Shown here one piece after another: positions 6,664 through 14,067 of a stretch of 14,067 nucleotides of DNA; positions within the stretch are counted from its first letter, which is position 1; each line of letters begins with the position of its first letter. The notes beneath the pieces are model-generated. The model was not told the origin of the DNA and made no database searches. It was given only the letters and a program-made list of their open reading frames with translations. The position numbers were made by a program, and so were the translations under genes. This DNA is from Clostridia bacterium (GTDB lineage: Bacteria; Bacillota_A; Clostridia; Oscillospirales; CAG-272): the NCBI GenBank assembly GCA_017414605.1, contig JAFQLG010000011.1, positions 1 through 14,067 on the forward strand, read 5' to 3'.

Positions 6664-8829
6664 ATGAGAAAACCGAACAAGAATACTCAATACCGAAATT
6701 CCAATCAGGCAAGACGCTCCGCGCGCTTTTCAGTTGAACTGGGCGCGCCACTGATATTCTGCACGCTGGAAGCAATAGTATTGGCAATACTCTGCCTTGT
6801 AATAAATATGGCATTCAAAACCGAGGATAACGCCGCGGTCATATCGCTGATATCCATACTCTTGCTTCCCTTTTACGTTTGCTCCGCGGGAATCATCTGC
6901 CTTATTTACATAACCAACTCGCAGAGAGTTAAAAAAGCGCGTCTTAACGAAAAGCTGCTTGAAACCGAAATATACGACATATTCAGATACATAATAGACC
7001 TGCCCTATGCGGTTATCGACTCTCAGGGCAAGGTAAGAATAATAAACGGCGCTCTTCAGGACATTCTCGGAATAAAGCGCGCGGTAAGCGGCATCGATCT
7101 CTCGGAGATCTGCTCCGTTTCCGCAAAAACCGTAATGGCATTCGCTAAAAATCGCGGCGCTTACGTTTCCGATACCGTTTACGATCACCCCGAAAACACC
7201 GAGCTTCAGGACAGCGCTATTACTCCTCTGGCAGACGGACGGCGCTATGAGGCAACGTCTTACGTGTTCAAAACGCAGGGCGAAAACTATTACTTCATAG
7301 TCTTCCGCGACGTTGAAGCATATCTCTCGCTTTATGAAAAATATGAAGCTGAGGATCCCGTTGTTGCATACATTCAGCTGGATAATCTCCAGGAGCTCTC
7401 TCAATACGTGCGAGCAGATCACCGCTCGGCATCCGCAGAGGCAGAAAACATCCTCAGGGATTGGATCGTTGGCATGAACGGCCTTATCCGCGAATACTCG
7501 CGCGACAAATATATCGCCGTATTCTCAAAGAGCAATCTCATTGAACAGATGAAGAATGACTTTGAGATACAGAAAAAGATAATGTCCCTCAAAATAGGCG
7601 ACAACTCCTTCCCGATAACCGTGTCCATGGGAATTTCGGCAGTTGGAGCTTCTCTCGCCGCAAAGGACAACGCCGCACACCACGCGCTCAATATGGCAAT
7701 ACAGCGCGGAGGAAACCAGGTGGCGATAAGGCGCGAGGACGAAACGGGTTACGTATTCTTTGGCGGAACACACAAAACCATTGAAAACAACACCACCATC
7801 GTATCCCGCGTAACCGGTGAGCTGCTTGAATCCAAGATAGCGTCTGCATCCAACGTTTTGATCATGGGGCATTCCAATCCCGACTTCGACTCTGTTGGCT
7901 CCTGCGTTGGTATGGCACGTTTTGCCATGTCGGTAAAGCAGAGCGCAGGCCGCGCGGGAAAGGTGAACGTTGTTGCGGATAAAAACGCGGATGCGTTTAC
8001 CGTGTGCTATGAGCAGCTTGAACCCATGGGCGACTACCGCGACGTATTTATAGGTCGCGAGGTTGCTAAGGACCTCGTCAACCCCGACACTCTGCTCATT
8101 ATTTGTGACGTTAACAATCCCAGAATATACGAGGCTCCTGAGCTCGTTCATATGGTGCGAGATGTCGCAGTGGTCGACCACCACAGGCTTGCAGAAGCTC
8201 TGCCCTTTAATGCGTTCTTACAGTACGTTGAGGCAACCAAGTCATCGGCATCGGAAATAGTTGCCGAGATACTCTATTACAGCAAGTTCGGCGAAATGCT
8301 GCACAAGGAAGAAGCCGAGGTTCTGCTCGCAGGCATTATGCTTGACACCCAAAACTTCACCAGAAATGCGGGTGCGCAGACCTTTGAGATAACGCGTTAT
8401 CTCTACTCGCGCGGCGCACATACGGGCGTTGTTCGCGAATTCTTTAATGAAAGCCTTGACGAGCTTTTGCTCACGGGCGAATTCGAGTCCAAGGCTCGCA
8501 TATACAGAGGCGACGTTGCTATAACCTGGATGACGCTTGACCGTCCCGCCTCAAGTGAGGACAGAGTAATTGCCGCAAAGGTTGCGGATAATCTTCTTAA
8601 GGTAAAGGGCGTTAAGGCATCCTTCGCGCTCGTCAAGATAGATAGCGACGTTGTTATATCGGGCCGCTCCAAGGGAGCCGTTAACGTACAGCTAATTCTT
8701 GAGCGCCTCAAGGGCGGCGGTCACTTTGATATCGCGGGCGCTCAGATAAAGCACGCCAGTCTTACGCGCGCGTGCGAAATGCTCAAGGACGCGATAGACG
8801 ATTATTTTGAATACGACCACCACAATTAA
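6664..8829 (+). CDS. gdpP: Cyclic-di-AMP phosphodiesterase GdpP (YybT)
   Basis: GdpP hydrolyses c-di-AMP to pApA and so controls osmotic, cell-wall and potassium homeostasis. The 721-residue protein has the full family architecture. Two membrane helices lie at about 28-50 and 60-84, a PAS-like domain at about 105-215, and a degenerate GGDEF domain at about 230-360 in which SRDKY (279-283) replaces GGDEF. The DHH domain carries GHSNPDFD (402-409), D482 in DVNNP, DHH (505-507) and D561 in LDTQNF; a DHHA1 domain follows with [11 protein letters not shown] (684-694). All metal-binding aspartates and histidines I would expect are present. A TTG at 6622 opens the frame earlier, but AAAGGGG at 6650-6656 is seven bases from the ATG at 6664, which sets the start. 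First gene of the rightward cluster, 29 bases before rplI, the same order as yybT-rplI-dnaC in B. subtilis. Confidence 0.96.
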   Translation: MRKPNKNTQYRNSNQARRSARFSVELGAPLIFCTLEAIVLAILCLVINMAFKTEDNAAVISLISILLLPFYVCSAGIICLIYITNSQRVKKARLNEKLLETEIYDIFRYIIDLPYAVIDSQGKVRIINGALQDILGIKRAVSGIDLSEICSVSAKTVMAFAKNRGAYVSDTVYDHPENTELQDSAITPLADGRRYEATSYVFKTQGENYYFIVFRDVEAYLSLYEKYEAEDPVVAYIQLDNLQELSQYVRADHRSASAEAENILRDWIVGMNGLIREYSRDKYIAVFSKSNLIEQMKNDFEIQKKIMSLKIGDNSFPITVSMGISAVGASLAAKDNAAHHALNMAIQRGGNQVAIRREDETGYVFFGGTHKTIENNTTIVSRVTGELLESKIASASNVLIMGHSNPDFDSVGSCVGMARFAMSVKQSAGRAGKVNVVADKNADAFTVCYEQLEPMGDYRDVFIGREVAKDLVNPDTLLIICDVNNPRIYEAPELVHMVRDVAVVDHHRLAEALPFNAFLQYVEATKSSASEIVAEILYYSKFGEMLHKEEAEVLLAGIMLDTQNFTRNAGAQTFEITRYLYSRGAHTGVVREFFNESLDELLLTGEFESKARIYRGDVAITWMTLDRPASSEDRVIAAKVADNLLKVKGVKASFALVKIDSDVVISGRSKGAVNVQLILERLKGGGHFDIAGAQIKHASLTRACEMLKDAIDDYFEYDHHN

Positions 8830-8858
8830 TATCAGCAAAACTAAAATTGGAGGCCAAA

Positions 8859-9305
8859 ATGAAAGTATTACTTTTGCAAGACGTAAAAGGACAAGGCAAA
8901 AAGGATCAGATAGTTGAAGTATCGGACGGATACGCGAGAAACTTCCTTTTCCCCAAAAAGCTGGCAGTTGTTGCCGATAACAAGGCAATGTCTGAGGCAA
9001 AGAGCAAGGAAGAGGCAAAGCAATATAAACTTTCCGAGGAGAAAAAGGCGGCGAGAGCACTTGCCGATAAGATATCCACTCTAACCGTCAAGGTAACGGC
9101 ATCGTCGGGAACGGACGGACGTCTTTACGGCTCTGTCACCGCAAAGGATATCGCAGAAAAGCTCAAGGAGCAGCACAAGATAGAAATAGACAAGAGAAAG
9201 CTCGTTCTCAAGGACAATATCAAAACTTACGGAACCTTTGAAATAGACGTAAAAGTATATCCCGAGATAAGCGGCAAGCTCAAGGTCTTGGTAACGGAAG
9301 GATAA
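8859..9305 (+). CDS. rplI: Large-subunit ribosomal protein bL9
   Basis: bL9 binds 23S rRNA near the base of the L1 stalk and helps keep the reading frame. The 148 residues match the family length. The N-terminal domain begins [21 protein letters not shown] and has the [16 protein letters not shown] signature (about 21-36). A long charged connecting helix (about 41-75) follows, then the C-terminal rRNA-binding domain with [14 protein letters not shown] (about 87-100). The frame is open from a TTG at 8847, but that TTG is part of the GGAGG ribosome binding site (8849-8853), five bases from the ATG at 8859, which I take as the start. Confidence 0.98.
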   Translation: MKVLLLQDVKGQGKKDQIVEVSDGYARNFLFPKKLAVVADNKAMSEAKSKEEAKQYKLSEEKKAARALADKISTLTVKVTASSGTDGRLYGSVTAKDIAEKLKEQHKIEIDKRKLVLKDNIKTYGTFEIDVKVYPEISGKLKVLVTEG

Positions 9306-9404
9306 CGTGAAATCAAGCCCAATCAAATTGGAGCTAATGATTTTCACGCATGAATTGCACGCGTGAAGTTTGTCAAAGCCATACGCGCTACGTGTGCATA
9401 ATTC
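9306..9404 (+). other. Tandem stem-loops filling the rplI-dnaB gap
   Basis: Two long hairpins occupy this 129-base gap. Hairpin A pairs 9306-9315 with 9338-9348 (10 pairs, one bulged T), capped by 9316-9323 with 9327-9335 (8 pairs, one bulged A). Hairpin C pairs 9352-9363 with 9391-9404 (12 pairs, one G-U, a 2-base bulge). A third pairing, 9343-9349 with 9361-9367 (7 perfect pairs), excludes both. None is followed by a T-run, so these are not ordinary terminators. A role in adjusting dnaB expression or in mRNA cleavage between the genes is possible. Confidence 0.45.
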
Positions 9405-9434
9405 ATCAAAAAAGTTTTTGAAATGGAGATTAAC

Positions 9435-10793
9435 ATGGCAGAAGATATCATCAGAAAATTGCCCTTTTCGGCAATAGCGGAGCAGTCCCTGCTCGGCTCT
9501 ATATTGATAGACCCCACGTCCATAACGCAAGTTGCGGATACTATATCGTCCGAGGACTTTTATCTTGAGGAGCACAAGCAGATATATCTGGCTATGCACG
9601 GTCTGTTTATGACCAACAACCAGATAGATATCGTTACGCTCATAGACGAGCTCGTTAAAAAGGGTATTTATTCAAAGTCGGGCGGCGAGGACTACATAAA
9701 GGTCATCGCGCAAACCGTCCCCAATGCACTCAACGTTCGCGACTACGCAAAGATAGTTAAGGACAAGAGCGTGCTTCGTCAGCTTATCAAAATGAGTGAC
9801 GAGGTTTCCGATATGGCTTATTCGGAGCAGGACGAGGTTTCGGGAATTCTTGAAACCGCGCAAAACAAGCTCTATGCCATCGCGCAGGGTAAGGAGTCCA
9901 GAAGCTTCCGCCATATCCGCGAGGTCATAACGGACGTTTATGCTCACCTCAATCAGCTTGTGACCGATCCCGCATCCACGCAGGGCACGGCAACAGGTTT
10001 CTCTTCCCTTGACAACGTGCTGGCGGGAATGGGTAACAGCGACCTCGTTATCGTTGGTGCGCGCCCCGGTATGGGTAAGACCTCATTCTGTCTTAATATA
10101 GGAACCAACGTTGCAAAGGCTACCAAAAAGGCAGTTGCCATATTCTCTCTTGAGATGTCGGCAGAGCAGCTGGTAAACAGAGTTATCTCCAGCGAGGCTC
10201 TGGTTGACAGCTATGCTCTACGTACGGGCGAGCTCAAGCCTGAGCAATGGGACCATATAGCGCAGGCTTCATCGGCACTCGCGGGTTGCGACATCCTTAT
10301 TGACGACACCCCCGGCATAACCGTTTCGGCAATGAAGGCAAAGCTGCGCCGCGTCAACAACTTAGGCCTTGTTATCATAGACTATCTGCAGCTTATGCAG
10401 TCCGACAAGAGAATAGAAAACCGCACCCAAGAGGTCAGCGAAATGTCCAGAGCGCTCAAGATAATGGCAAAGGAGCTCAACGTTCCCGTTATCTGCTGCT
10501 CGCAGCTCTCGCGTACCACCGAGGGTAGAGCCAACAAGCGTCCTATGCCCAGCGACCTTCGCGAATCGGGCTCTATCGAGCAGGATGCCGACGTTATCAT
10601 CTTCCTCTATCGTGACGAGGTGTATCAGCAGAATCAAGGTGGCGAGCCCGTTCCCTCCGATACCGAGCAAAACGTTGCCGAGATAATCGTGGCAAAGAAC
10701 CGTCACGGCGCAACCAACACGGTGAAGGTGGGCTGGACGGGTCGGTATACCCGTTTCCGCGATATAGTGGACGAAAGCAAGCTACCGCAGTAA
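9435..10793 (+). CDS. dnaB: Replicative DNA helicase DnaB (DnaC of Bacillus)
   Basis: The hexameric 5'-3' helicase that unwinds DNA at the replication fork. The 452 residues match the family (B. subtilis DnaC about 454). An N-terminal primase-interacting domain covers about 1-105, a linker about 106-175, and a RecA-like motor about 185-450. Walker A is GARPGMGKT (208-216), the H1a segment is IFSLEMSAEQLVNR (236-249), Walker B is VIIDYLQL (313-320), and H3 begins at SQLSR (356-360). DLRESGSIEQDADVI (374-388) and the arginine finger in NRHG (R423) follow. No intein or insertion is present. An ATG at 9423 overlaps the ribosome binding site GGAG (9425-9428); the ATG at 9435, six bases downstream of it, is preferred and gives the usual M-x-E-D-type N terminus. 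Confidence 0.98.
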   Translation: MAEDIIRKLPFSAIAEQSLLGSILIDPTSITQVADTISSEDFYLEEHKQIYLAMHGLFMTNNQIDIVTLIDELVKKGIYSKSGGEDYIKVIAQTVPNALNVRDYAKIVKDKSVLRQLIKMSDEVSDMAYSEQDEVSGILETAQNKLYAIAQGKESRSFRHIREVITDVYAHLNQLVTDPASTQGTATGFSSLDNVLAGMGNSDLVIVGARPGMGKTSFCLNIGTNVAKATKKAVAIFSLEMSAEQLVNRVISSEALVDSYALRTGELKPEQWDHIAQASSALAGCDILIDDTPGITVSAMKAKLRRVNNLGLVIIDYLQLMQSDKRIENRTQEVSEMSRALKIMAKELNVPVICCSQLSRTTEGRANKRPMPSDLRESGSIEQDADVIIFLYRDEVYQQNQGGEPVPSDTEQNVAEIIVAKNRHGATNTVKVGWTGRYTRFRDIVDESKLPQ

Positions 10794-10809
10794 GCATTAC
10801 AGAGAAAAA

Positions 10810-12207
10810 ATGTCAAAAAAAGCAAACTTTTTTACGTCCCCGCACGCACTTGCAGATATTGATGCAGCGGCACCCGTTCTCGTTGCCCTGTCGGGCGGCG
10901 CAGACTCCGCTTGTCTTTTGCATCTGCTTTGCGACTATGCAAAGTCTGCGGGGTGCAGAATATTTGCGGCACACGTAAATCACAATATACGCACGGAAGA
11001 TTACGGCAACGAGGCTCGGCGCGACGAGGACTTTTGCAGAGCGCTTTGCGCAAGGCTTAACGTTTCCCTTTTCGTGCTTGACGTCAACGTTCCCGCGCTT
11101 GCGAAAAAGTCGGGTCGGAGCCTTGAAACAGAGGCGCGCCTGCAAAGATACTCGTTTTTTGCTCGCGTTATGCGTGAAAACGGAATAAAAATTTTAGCAA
11201 CGGCTCACAATGCGGACGACAACCTGGAAACGCAGATCTTCAACCTGTGCAGAGGCTGTGGTGCGGAGGGACTTTGCGGAATACCGCGCTCCCGTTCCTT
11301 TATTGAGGCGGAAGGCCTAATAGTTCGTCCTATACTTGATGCCACAAAGGCGCAGGTGCTGGATTATTGCAAGTCCCGCGGAATAGACTACGTTACCGAT
11401 AGCACCAATCTTGAAGACGACTGCACGCGCAACCGCATTCGCCACAACGTGATCCCCGAGCTTGTTTCCTTGTTTGGAACACCGCAAAGGGCTTCTCTGC
11501 GGCTTTCCGAAAGCTTGCGCCGCGACTGTGACTTTATTGGCGCAGCGGCGGAGCAATTGATAGACGAGAGTGGCGATAGCATTCCGATTTCAGCGCTATG
11601 TTCCACAGACGAGGCCATTTCAAGCAGAGTGATCTCGATCGCTTACAAAAAAACCTGCCAAGGCTCGCTTGAGGGTGTGCATATAGAAAGTGTCCTTGAC
11701 ATAGTAAAGTCGCAAAAGGACGGAGCTGCCGTATCGCTCCCGGGCAAAATTCGTGCCGCCATAAAGAGCGGACACCTCGTTTTTGAACCCGACGAACGCG
11801 CGGAAGAAAGCACACAGGGCAAAAGCTATGACATTGAGCTGACCTTGGGCTTTACTGAAATCTGCGGCACGCCGTTTATCGTATCGTTAGAGCTTGCCGG
11901 GCAGGAATGCCGAGCGCCCGAGGATTATGAGCTTATCGATCACGTCGAGCTATATCTTGATGGCCTGGATCGCGTCAGAGCAAGAAACAGACAGGCAGGC
12001 GACGTTATTCTTAACGGCGGAATGCACAAAAAAATCAAAAAGCTGATGTGCGATAAAAAGACTGACGTATCTTGCCGCGCTCTTTTGCCAATAATATATC
12101 GTGATCAAGACATAATTTTCGTGCCGCTATGCGCGATATCCGACACAGTAAAAAAGCAAAGCGGCAAAACTCGCTTAAAAATATCAATATTTCAAAAACG
12201 GAGATGA
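10810..12207 (+). CDS. tilS: tRNA(Ile)-lysidine synthetase TilS
   Basis: TilS attaches lysine to C34 of tRNA-Ile(CAU) using ATP, so that the tRNA reads AUA instead of AUG. This is essential, and AUA codons are frequent in the genes of this window. The 465-residue protein has the N-type ATP-pyrophosphatase P-loop SGGADS (28-33), then HVNHNIR (55-61), TAHNADDNLET (131-141) and TRNRIRHNVIP (206-216). The C-terminal TilS domain contains RQAGDVI and the basic stretch MHKKIKKLMCDKK near residues 400-417. Length is normal. It starts 16 bases after dnaB with only a weak ribosome binding site (AGAGAAAAA) and is probably read from the dnaB transcript. An A-rich start (A-runs on both sides of the ATG) is unusual but not out of family. 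Confidence 0.97.
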   Translation: MSKKANFFTSPHALADIDAAAPVLVALSGGADSACLLHLLCDYAKSAGCRIFAAHVNHNIRTEDYGNEARRDEDFCRALCARLNVSLFVLDVNVPALAKKSGRSLETEARLQRYSFFARVMRENGIKILATAHNADDNLETQIFNLCRGCGAEGLCGIPRSRSFIEAEGLIVRPILDATKAQVLDYCKSRGIDYVTDSTNLEDDCTRNRIRHNVIPELVSLFGTPQRASLRLSESLRRDCDFIGAAAEQLIDESGDSIPISALCSTDEAISSRVISIAYKKTCQGSLEGVHIESVLDIVKSQKDGAAVSLPGKIRAAIKSGHLVFEPDERAEESTQGKSYDIELTLGFTEICGTPFIVSLELAGQECRAPEDYELIDHVELYLDGLDRVRARNRQAGDVILNGGMHKKIKKLMCDKKTDVSCRALLPIIYRDQDIIFVPLCAISDTVKKQSGKTRLKISIFQKRR

Positions 12208-12214
12208 CCCTACC

Positions 12215-12760
12215 ATGAACCAATTTGTTGAGAAAGTACTTATTTCAGAGGAAGAGCTTAAGAGCGTTATCGAAAACCTTGGAAAAAAGATAACGGAAGA
12301 CTACAAGAATGCCGACAAGCCCATAATATGTATAGTTATACTCAAGGGCTCTATGCTGTTTGCGGCAGACCTCGTTCGTAAGATCGAGTTGCCATTGGAA
12401 ATAGAGTTCATGAAGGTATCGTCATACGGCGCGGGCACAAAGAACTCGGGAGAGATCAAAATACATCTCGACCTTATGAGAGAGCATCTTGAAAACTATA
12501 ACATAATCGTAATAGAGGATATAGTTGACAGCGGACGCACTCTTGCGCGCCTAACTCAGCTGCTCAGAAACAGAAATGCAGGCAGCGTTAAAACCTGTAC
12601 TTTGCTCGACAAGCCCTCTCGCAGAGAGGTTGAATTCATTCCCGACTATTGCGGAGTTACCATACCCGATGAATTCGTTATCGGTTACGGTCTTGACTAT
12701 GACGAAAAATTCCGCAACATTCCCTATGTTGGCGTTTTGAAGCCTGAAGTGTATATGTAA
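12215..12760 (+). CDS. hpt: Hypoxanthine phosphoribosyltransferase
   Basis: Purine-salvage enzyme making IMP or GMP from hypoxanthine or guanine and PRPP. The 181-residue protein carries the type I PRTase signature VIEDIVDSGRTL (99-110), the LKGS loop (43-46), SYGAGTKNSG (70-79, flexible catalytic loop), LDKPSRRE (131-138) and PDEFVIGYGLDYDEKFRNIP (151-170). The ATG at 12215 is seven bases after tilS, and the GGAG ribosome binding site (12200-12203) lies at the end of tilS just before its TGA, so the two are translationally linked. In B. subtilis TilS and HprT act together as a regulator of ftsH transcription, and the same three-gene order is kept here. Confidence 0.97.
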   Translation: MNQFVEKVLISEEELKSVIENLGKKITEDYKNADKPIICIVILKGSMLFAADLVRKIELPLEIEFMKVSSYGAGTKNSGEIKIHLDLMREHLENYNIIVIEDIVDSGRTLARLTQLLRNRNAGSVKTCTLLDKPSRREVEFIPDYCGVTIPDEFVIGYGLDYDEKFRNIPYVGVLKPEVYM

Positions 12761-12810
12761 AAATCACATAAAACTGACTTTTTGCTCACACTGTCTTAAC
12801 ATAGAACATT

Positions 12811-12823
12811 TATAATTATCCCC
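12811..12823 (+). promoter_or_regulatory. Possible ftsH promoter
   Basis: A perfect TATAAT -10 box lies at 12811-12816 in the 108-base hpt-ftsH gap. No good -35 box lies 16-18 bases upstream and there is no extended -10, so it may need an activator; TilS/HprT activation of ftsH is known in B. subtilis. Start expected near 12823. Confidence 0.45.
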
Positions 12824-12840
12824 GGTGCACAGGGTGCACC
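12824..12840 (+). other. Perfect hairpin at the predicted 5' end of the ftsH transcript
   Basis: Bases 12824-12830 (GGTGCAC) pair with 12834-12840 (GTGCACC), seven perfect pairs, loop AGG. There is no T-run after it, so it is not a terminator for hpt. Placed right after the predicted start at 12823, it could protect the transcript's 5' end from decay, or be an inverted-repeat protein-binding site in the DNA. Confidence 0.5.
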
Positions 12841-12868
12841 AACAGTAGCACTGAATTTGGAGGACCTG

Positions 12869-14067
12869 ATGAAGAAAAATAAAAATGGCAAACATATATT
12901 ATTCTATCTCGTCTTGATCGTTGGCGTTGTGCTTATCTGCGCTATGCTGTTTTCACAGCAGAGCGAATCTATGCGCTACAACGACGTTGTCAAAGCCTTT
13001 AAGGGCGGCGAGGTCATAGATTTCGAAATAGATAAAGATAACGTATTGACTATGGAGTTCAAAAAAGACTCCGATTCCGCTAAAAAGTGGGGCACGACAG
13101 ATGCCAAAACGGGCAGAGTCTTTGCGGAATACCGCCTGGCAAGCATCTCTATTTTCCATGCCGACCTCGGCGACGATATAGAGGAGCAGATGGCACAGGG
13201 TACGCTTAAGGGCGAGTACGTTGCTCCCTCACAGTATTCAGCTTGGTTATCCTTTATCCCGATAATCTTAGTCGTTATAGGAATGATAGTTCTGTACGTT
13301 TTCATGTCAAAGCAAATGAGCAATGGCGCAGGTGGCGGCGGAATGGGCAAGATGGCCAATTTCAGCAAGGCTCGCGCAAAGGTTGCAGGCTCTGACGACA
13401 AGAACAAGGTCACCTTCCGCGACGTTGCAGGTGCAGATGAGGAAAAGCAGGAGCTCGAGGAGGTCGTTGAATTCCTTAAGGCTCCCCAGAAATTTGCAAA
13501 ACTTGGCGCAAAAATACCGCACGGTGTTCTTCTTATGGGCCCTCCCGGAACGGGTAAAACGTTGCTTGCAAAGGCAGTTGCGGGTGAAGCAGGCGTTCCC
13601 TTCTTCTCAATCTCGGGCTCGGATTTCGTAGAAATGTACGTTGGTGTGGGTGCATCCCGCGTGCGTGATCTTTTTGACACAGCTCGCAAGTCTCCCGCCT
13701 CCATCGTGTTCATTGACGAGATAGACGCCGTTGGACGCCACAGAGGCGCAGGTCTCGGCGGCGGACACGACGAGCGTGAGCAGACGCTTAACCAGCTTCT
13801 CGTTGAGATGGACGGCTTTGGATCACATGACGGCATTATCGTTATCGCGGCAACCAACCGCCCCGACATTCTTGACCCAGCGCTCCTGCGTCCCGGTCGT
13901 TTCGACAGACAGATAACGGTAAATTATCCCGATATAAACGGCAGAATAGAAATACTCAAGGTTCACTCCCGCAATAAACCTCTGGAAGCGGAGGTTGATT
14001 TCCGCGAGGTTGCAAAGATGACCGTTGGCTTTACCGGCGCAGACCTTGCCAACCTTCTCAACGAGGC
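12869..14067 (+). CDS. ftsH: ATP-dependent zinc metalloprotease FtsH (3' end cut by window edge)
   Basis: FtsH is a membrane-anchored hexameric AAA+ protease that removes damaged or unassembled membrane proteins and short-lived regulators. 399 residues are visible. Two membrane helices (about 10-28 and 125-147) flank a periplasm-facing domain of about 95 residues. The AAA module follows: GPPGTGK Walker A (224-230), pore loop MYVGVGAS (256-263), Walker B VFIDEID (280-286), and the SRH with [20 protein letters not shown] (327-346) including both arginine fingers. The zinc-protease domain with HEXXH should follow beyond the window. The ATG at 12869 is five bases from a strong GGAGG (12859-12863). 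Confidence 0.97.
   Translation, partial: MKKNKNGKHILFYLVLIVGVVLICAMLFSQQSESMRYNDVVKAFKGGEVIDFEIDKDNVLTMEFKKDSDSAKKWGTTDAKTGRVFAEYRLASISIFHADLGDDIEEQMAQGTLKGEYVAPSQYSAWLSFIPIILVVIGMIVLYVFMSKQMSNGAGGGGMGKMANFSKARAKVAGSDDKNKVTFRDVAGADEEKQELEEVVEFLKAPQKFAKLGAKIPHGVLLMGPPGTGKTLLAKAVAGEAGVPFFSISGSDFVEMYVGVGASRVRDLFDTARKSPASIVFIDEIDAVGRHRGAGLGGGHDEREQTLNQLLVEMDGFGSHDGIIVIAATNRPDILDPALLRPGRFDRQITVNYPDINGRIEILKVHSRNKPLEAEVDFREVAKMTVGFTGADLANLLNE

Noticed and set aside
9301..9367. parS-like half sites (CGTGAAA and TTTCACG) near dnaB
   Set aside because: The two halves are not arranged as the 16-base palindrome TGTTTCACGTGAAACA. They are better explained as the arms of the hairpins described for this gap.
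12976..13869. 297-codon open frame on the minus strand, antisense to ftsH
   Set aside because: Ser/Pro-rich shadow of the conserved ftsH AAA domain, with no recognisable domain or start signal.

Overview
The window is ordinary bacterial housekeeping DNA. It most likely comes from a Clostridia-type Firmicute. The basis is gene content and order: a rimP-nusA-ylxR-ylxQ-infB transcription/translation operon, a gdpP-rplI-dnaB cluster and a tilS-hpt-ftsH cluster, with strong GGAGG-type ribosome binding sites and sigma-A promoters with extended -10 elements. The genus cannot be told from the sequence. I see no mobile element, CRISPR array, toxin/antitoxin or defence genes, tRNA or rRNA, and no sign of horizontal transfer.

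Layout. The left half (1-6300) is transcribed leftwards from one promoter at 6378-6406: rimP, nusA, ylxR, ylxQ, infB, then a Nudix hydrolase, a strong intrinsic terminator (556-605), and a HAD phosphatase that runs off the left edge. The usual rbfA/truB genes do not follow infB here. The right half (6664-14067) is transcribed rightwards from a divergent promoter at 6508-6536: gdpP (c-di-AMP phosphodiesterase), rplI (bL9), dnaB (replicative helicase), tilS (tRNA-Ile lysidine synthetase), hpt (hypoxanthine phosphoribosyltransferase), then ftsH (membrane AAA protease), which runs off the right edge and probably has its own promoter.

How the genes work together. The left operon makes factors for transcription elongation/termination (NusA), 30S maturation (RimP), RNase P/RNA-binding accessory proteins (YlxR, YlxQ) and translation initiation (IF-2). 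The right arm joins c-di-AMP turnover, ribosomal protein bL9, chromosome unwinding, AUA-codon decoding and purine salvage, and membrane protein quality control. In Bacillus subtilis the two right-arm clusters lie on opposite sides of the replication origin; here they are joined.

The most interesting non-coding signals are: a compact, possibly pseudoknotted leader RNA in front of gdpP (about 6543-6663); paired and partly mutually exclusive hairpins that fill the rplI-dnaB gap (9306-9404); and a perfect hairpin near the predicted 5' end of the ftsH transcript (12824-12840). I found no convincing new multi-gene system; these RNA structures are the main leads.
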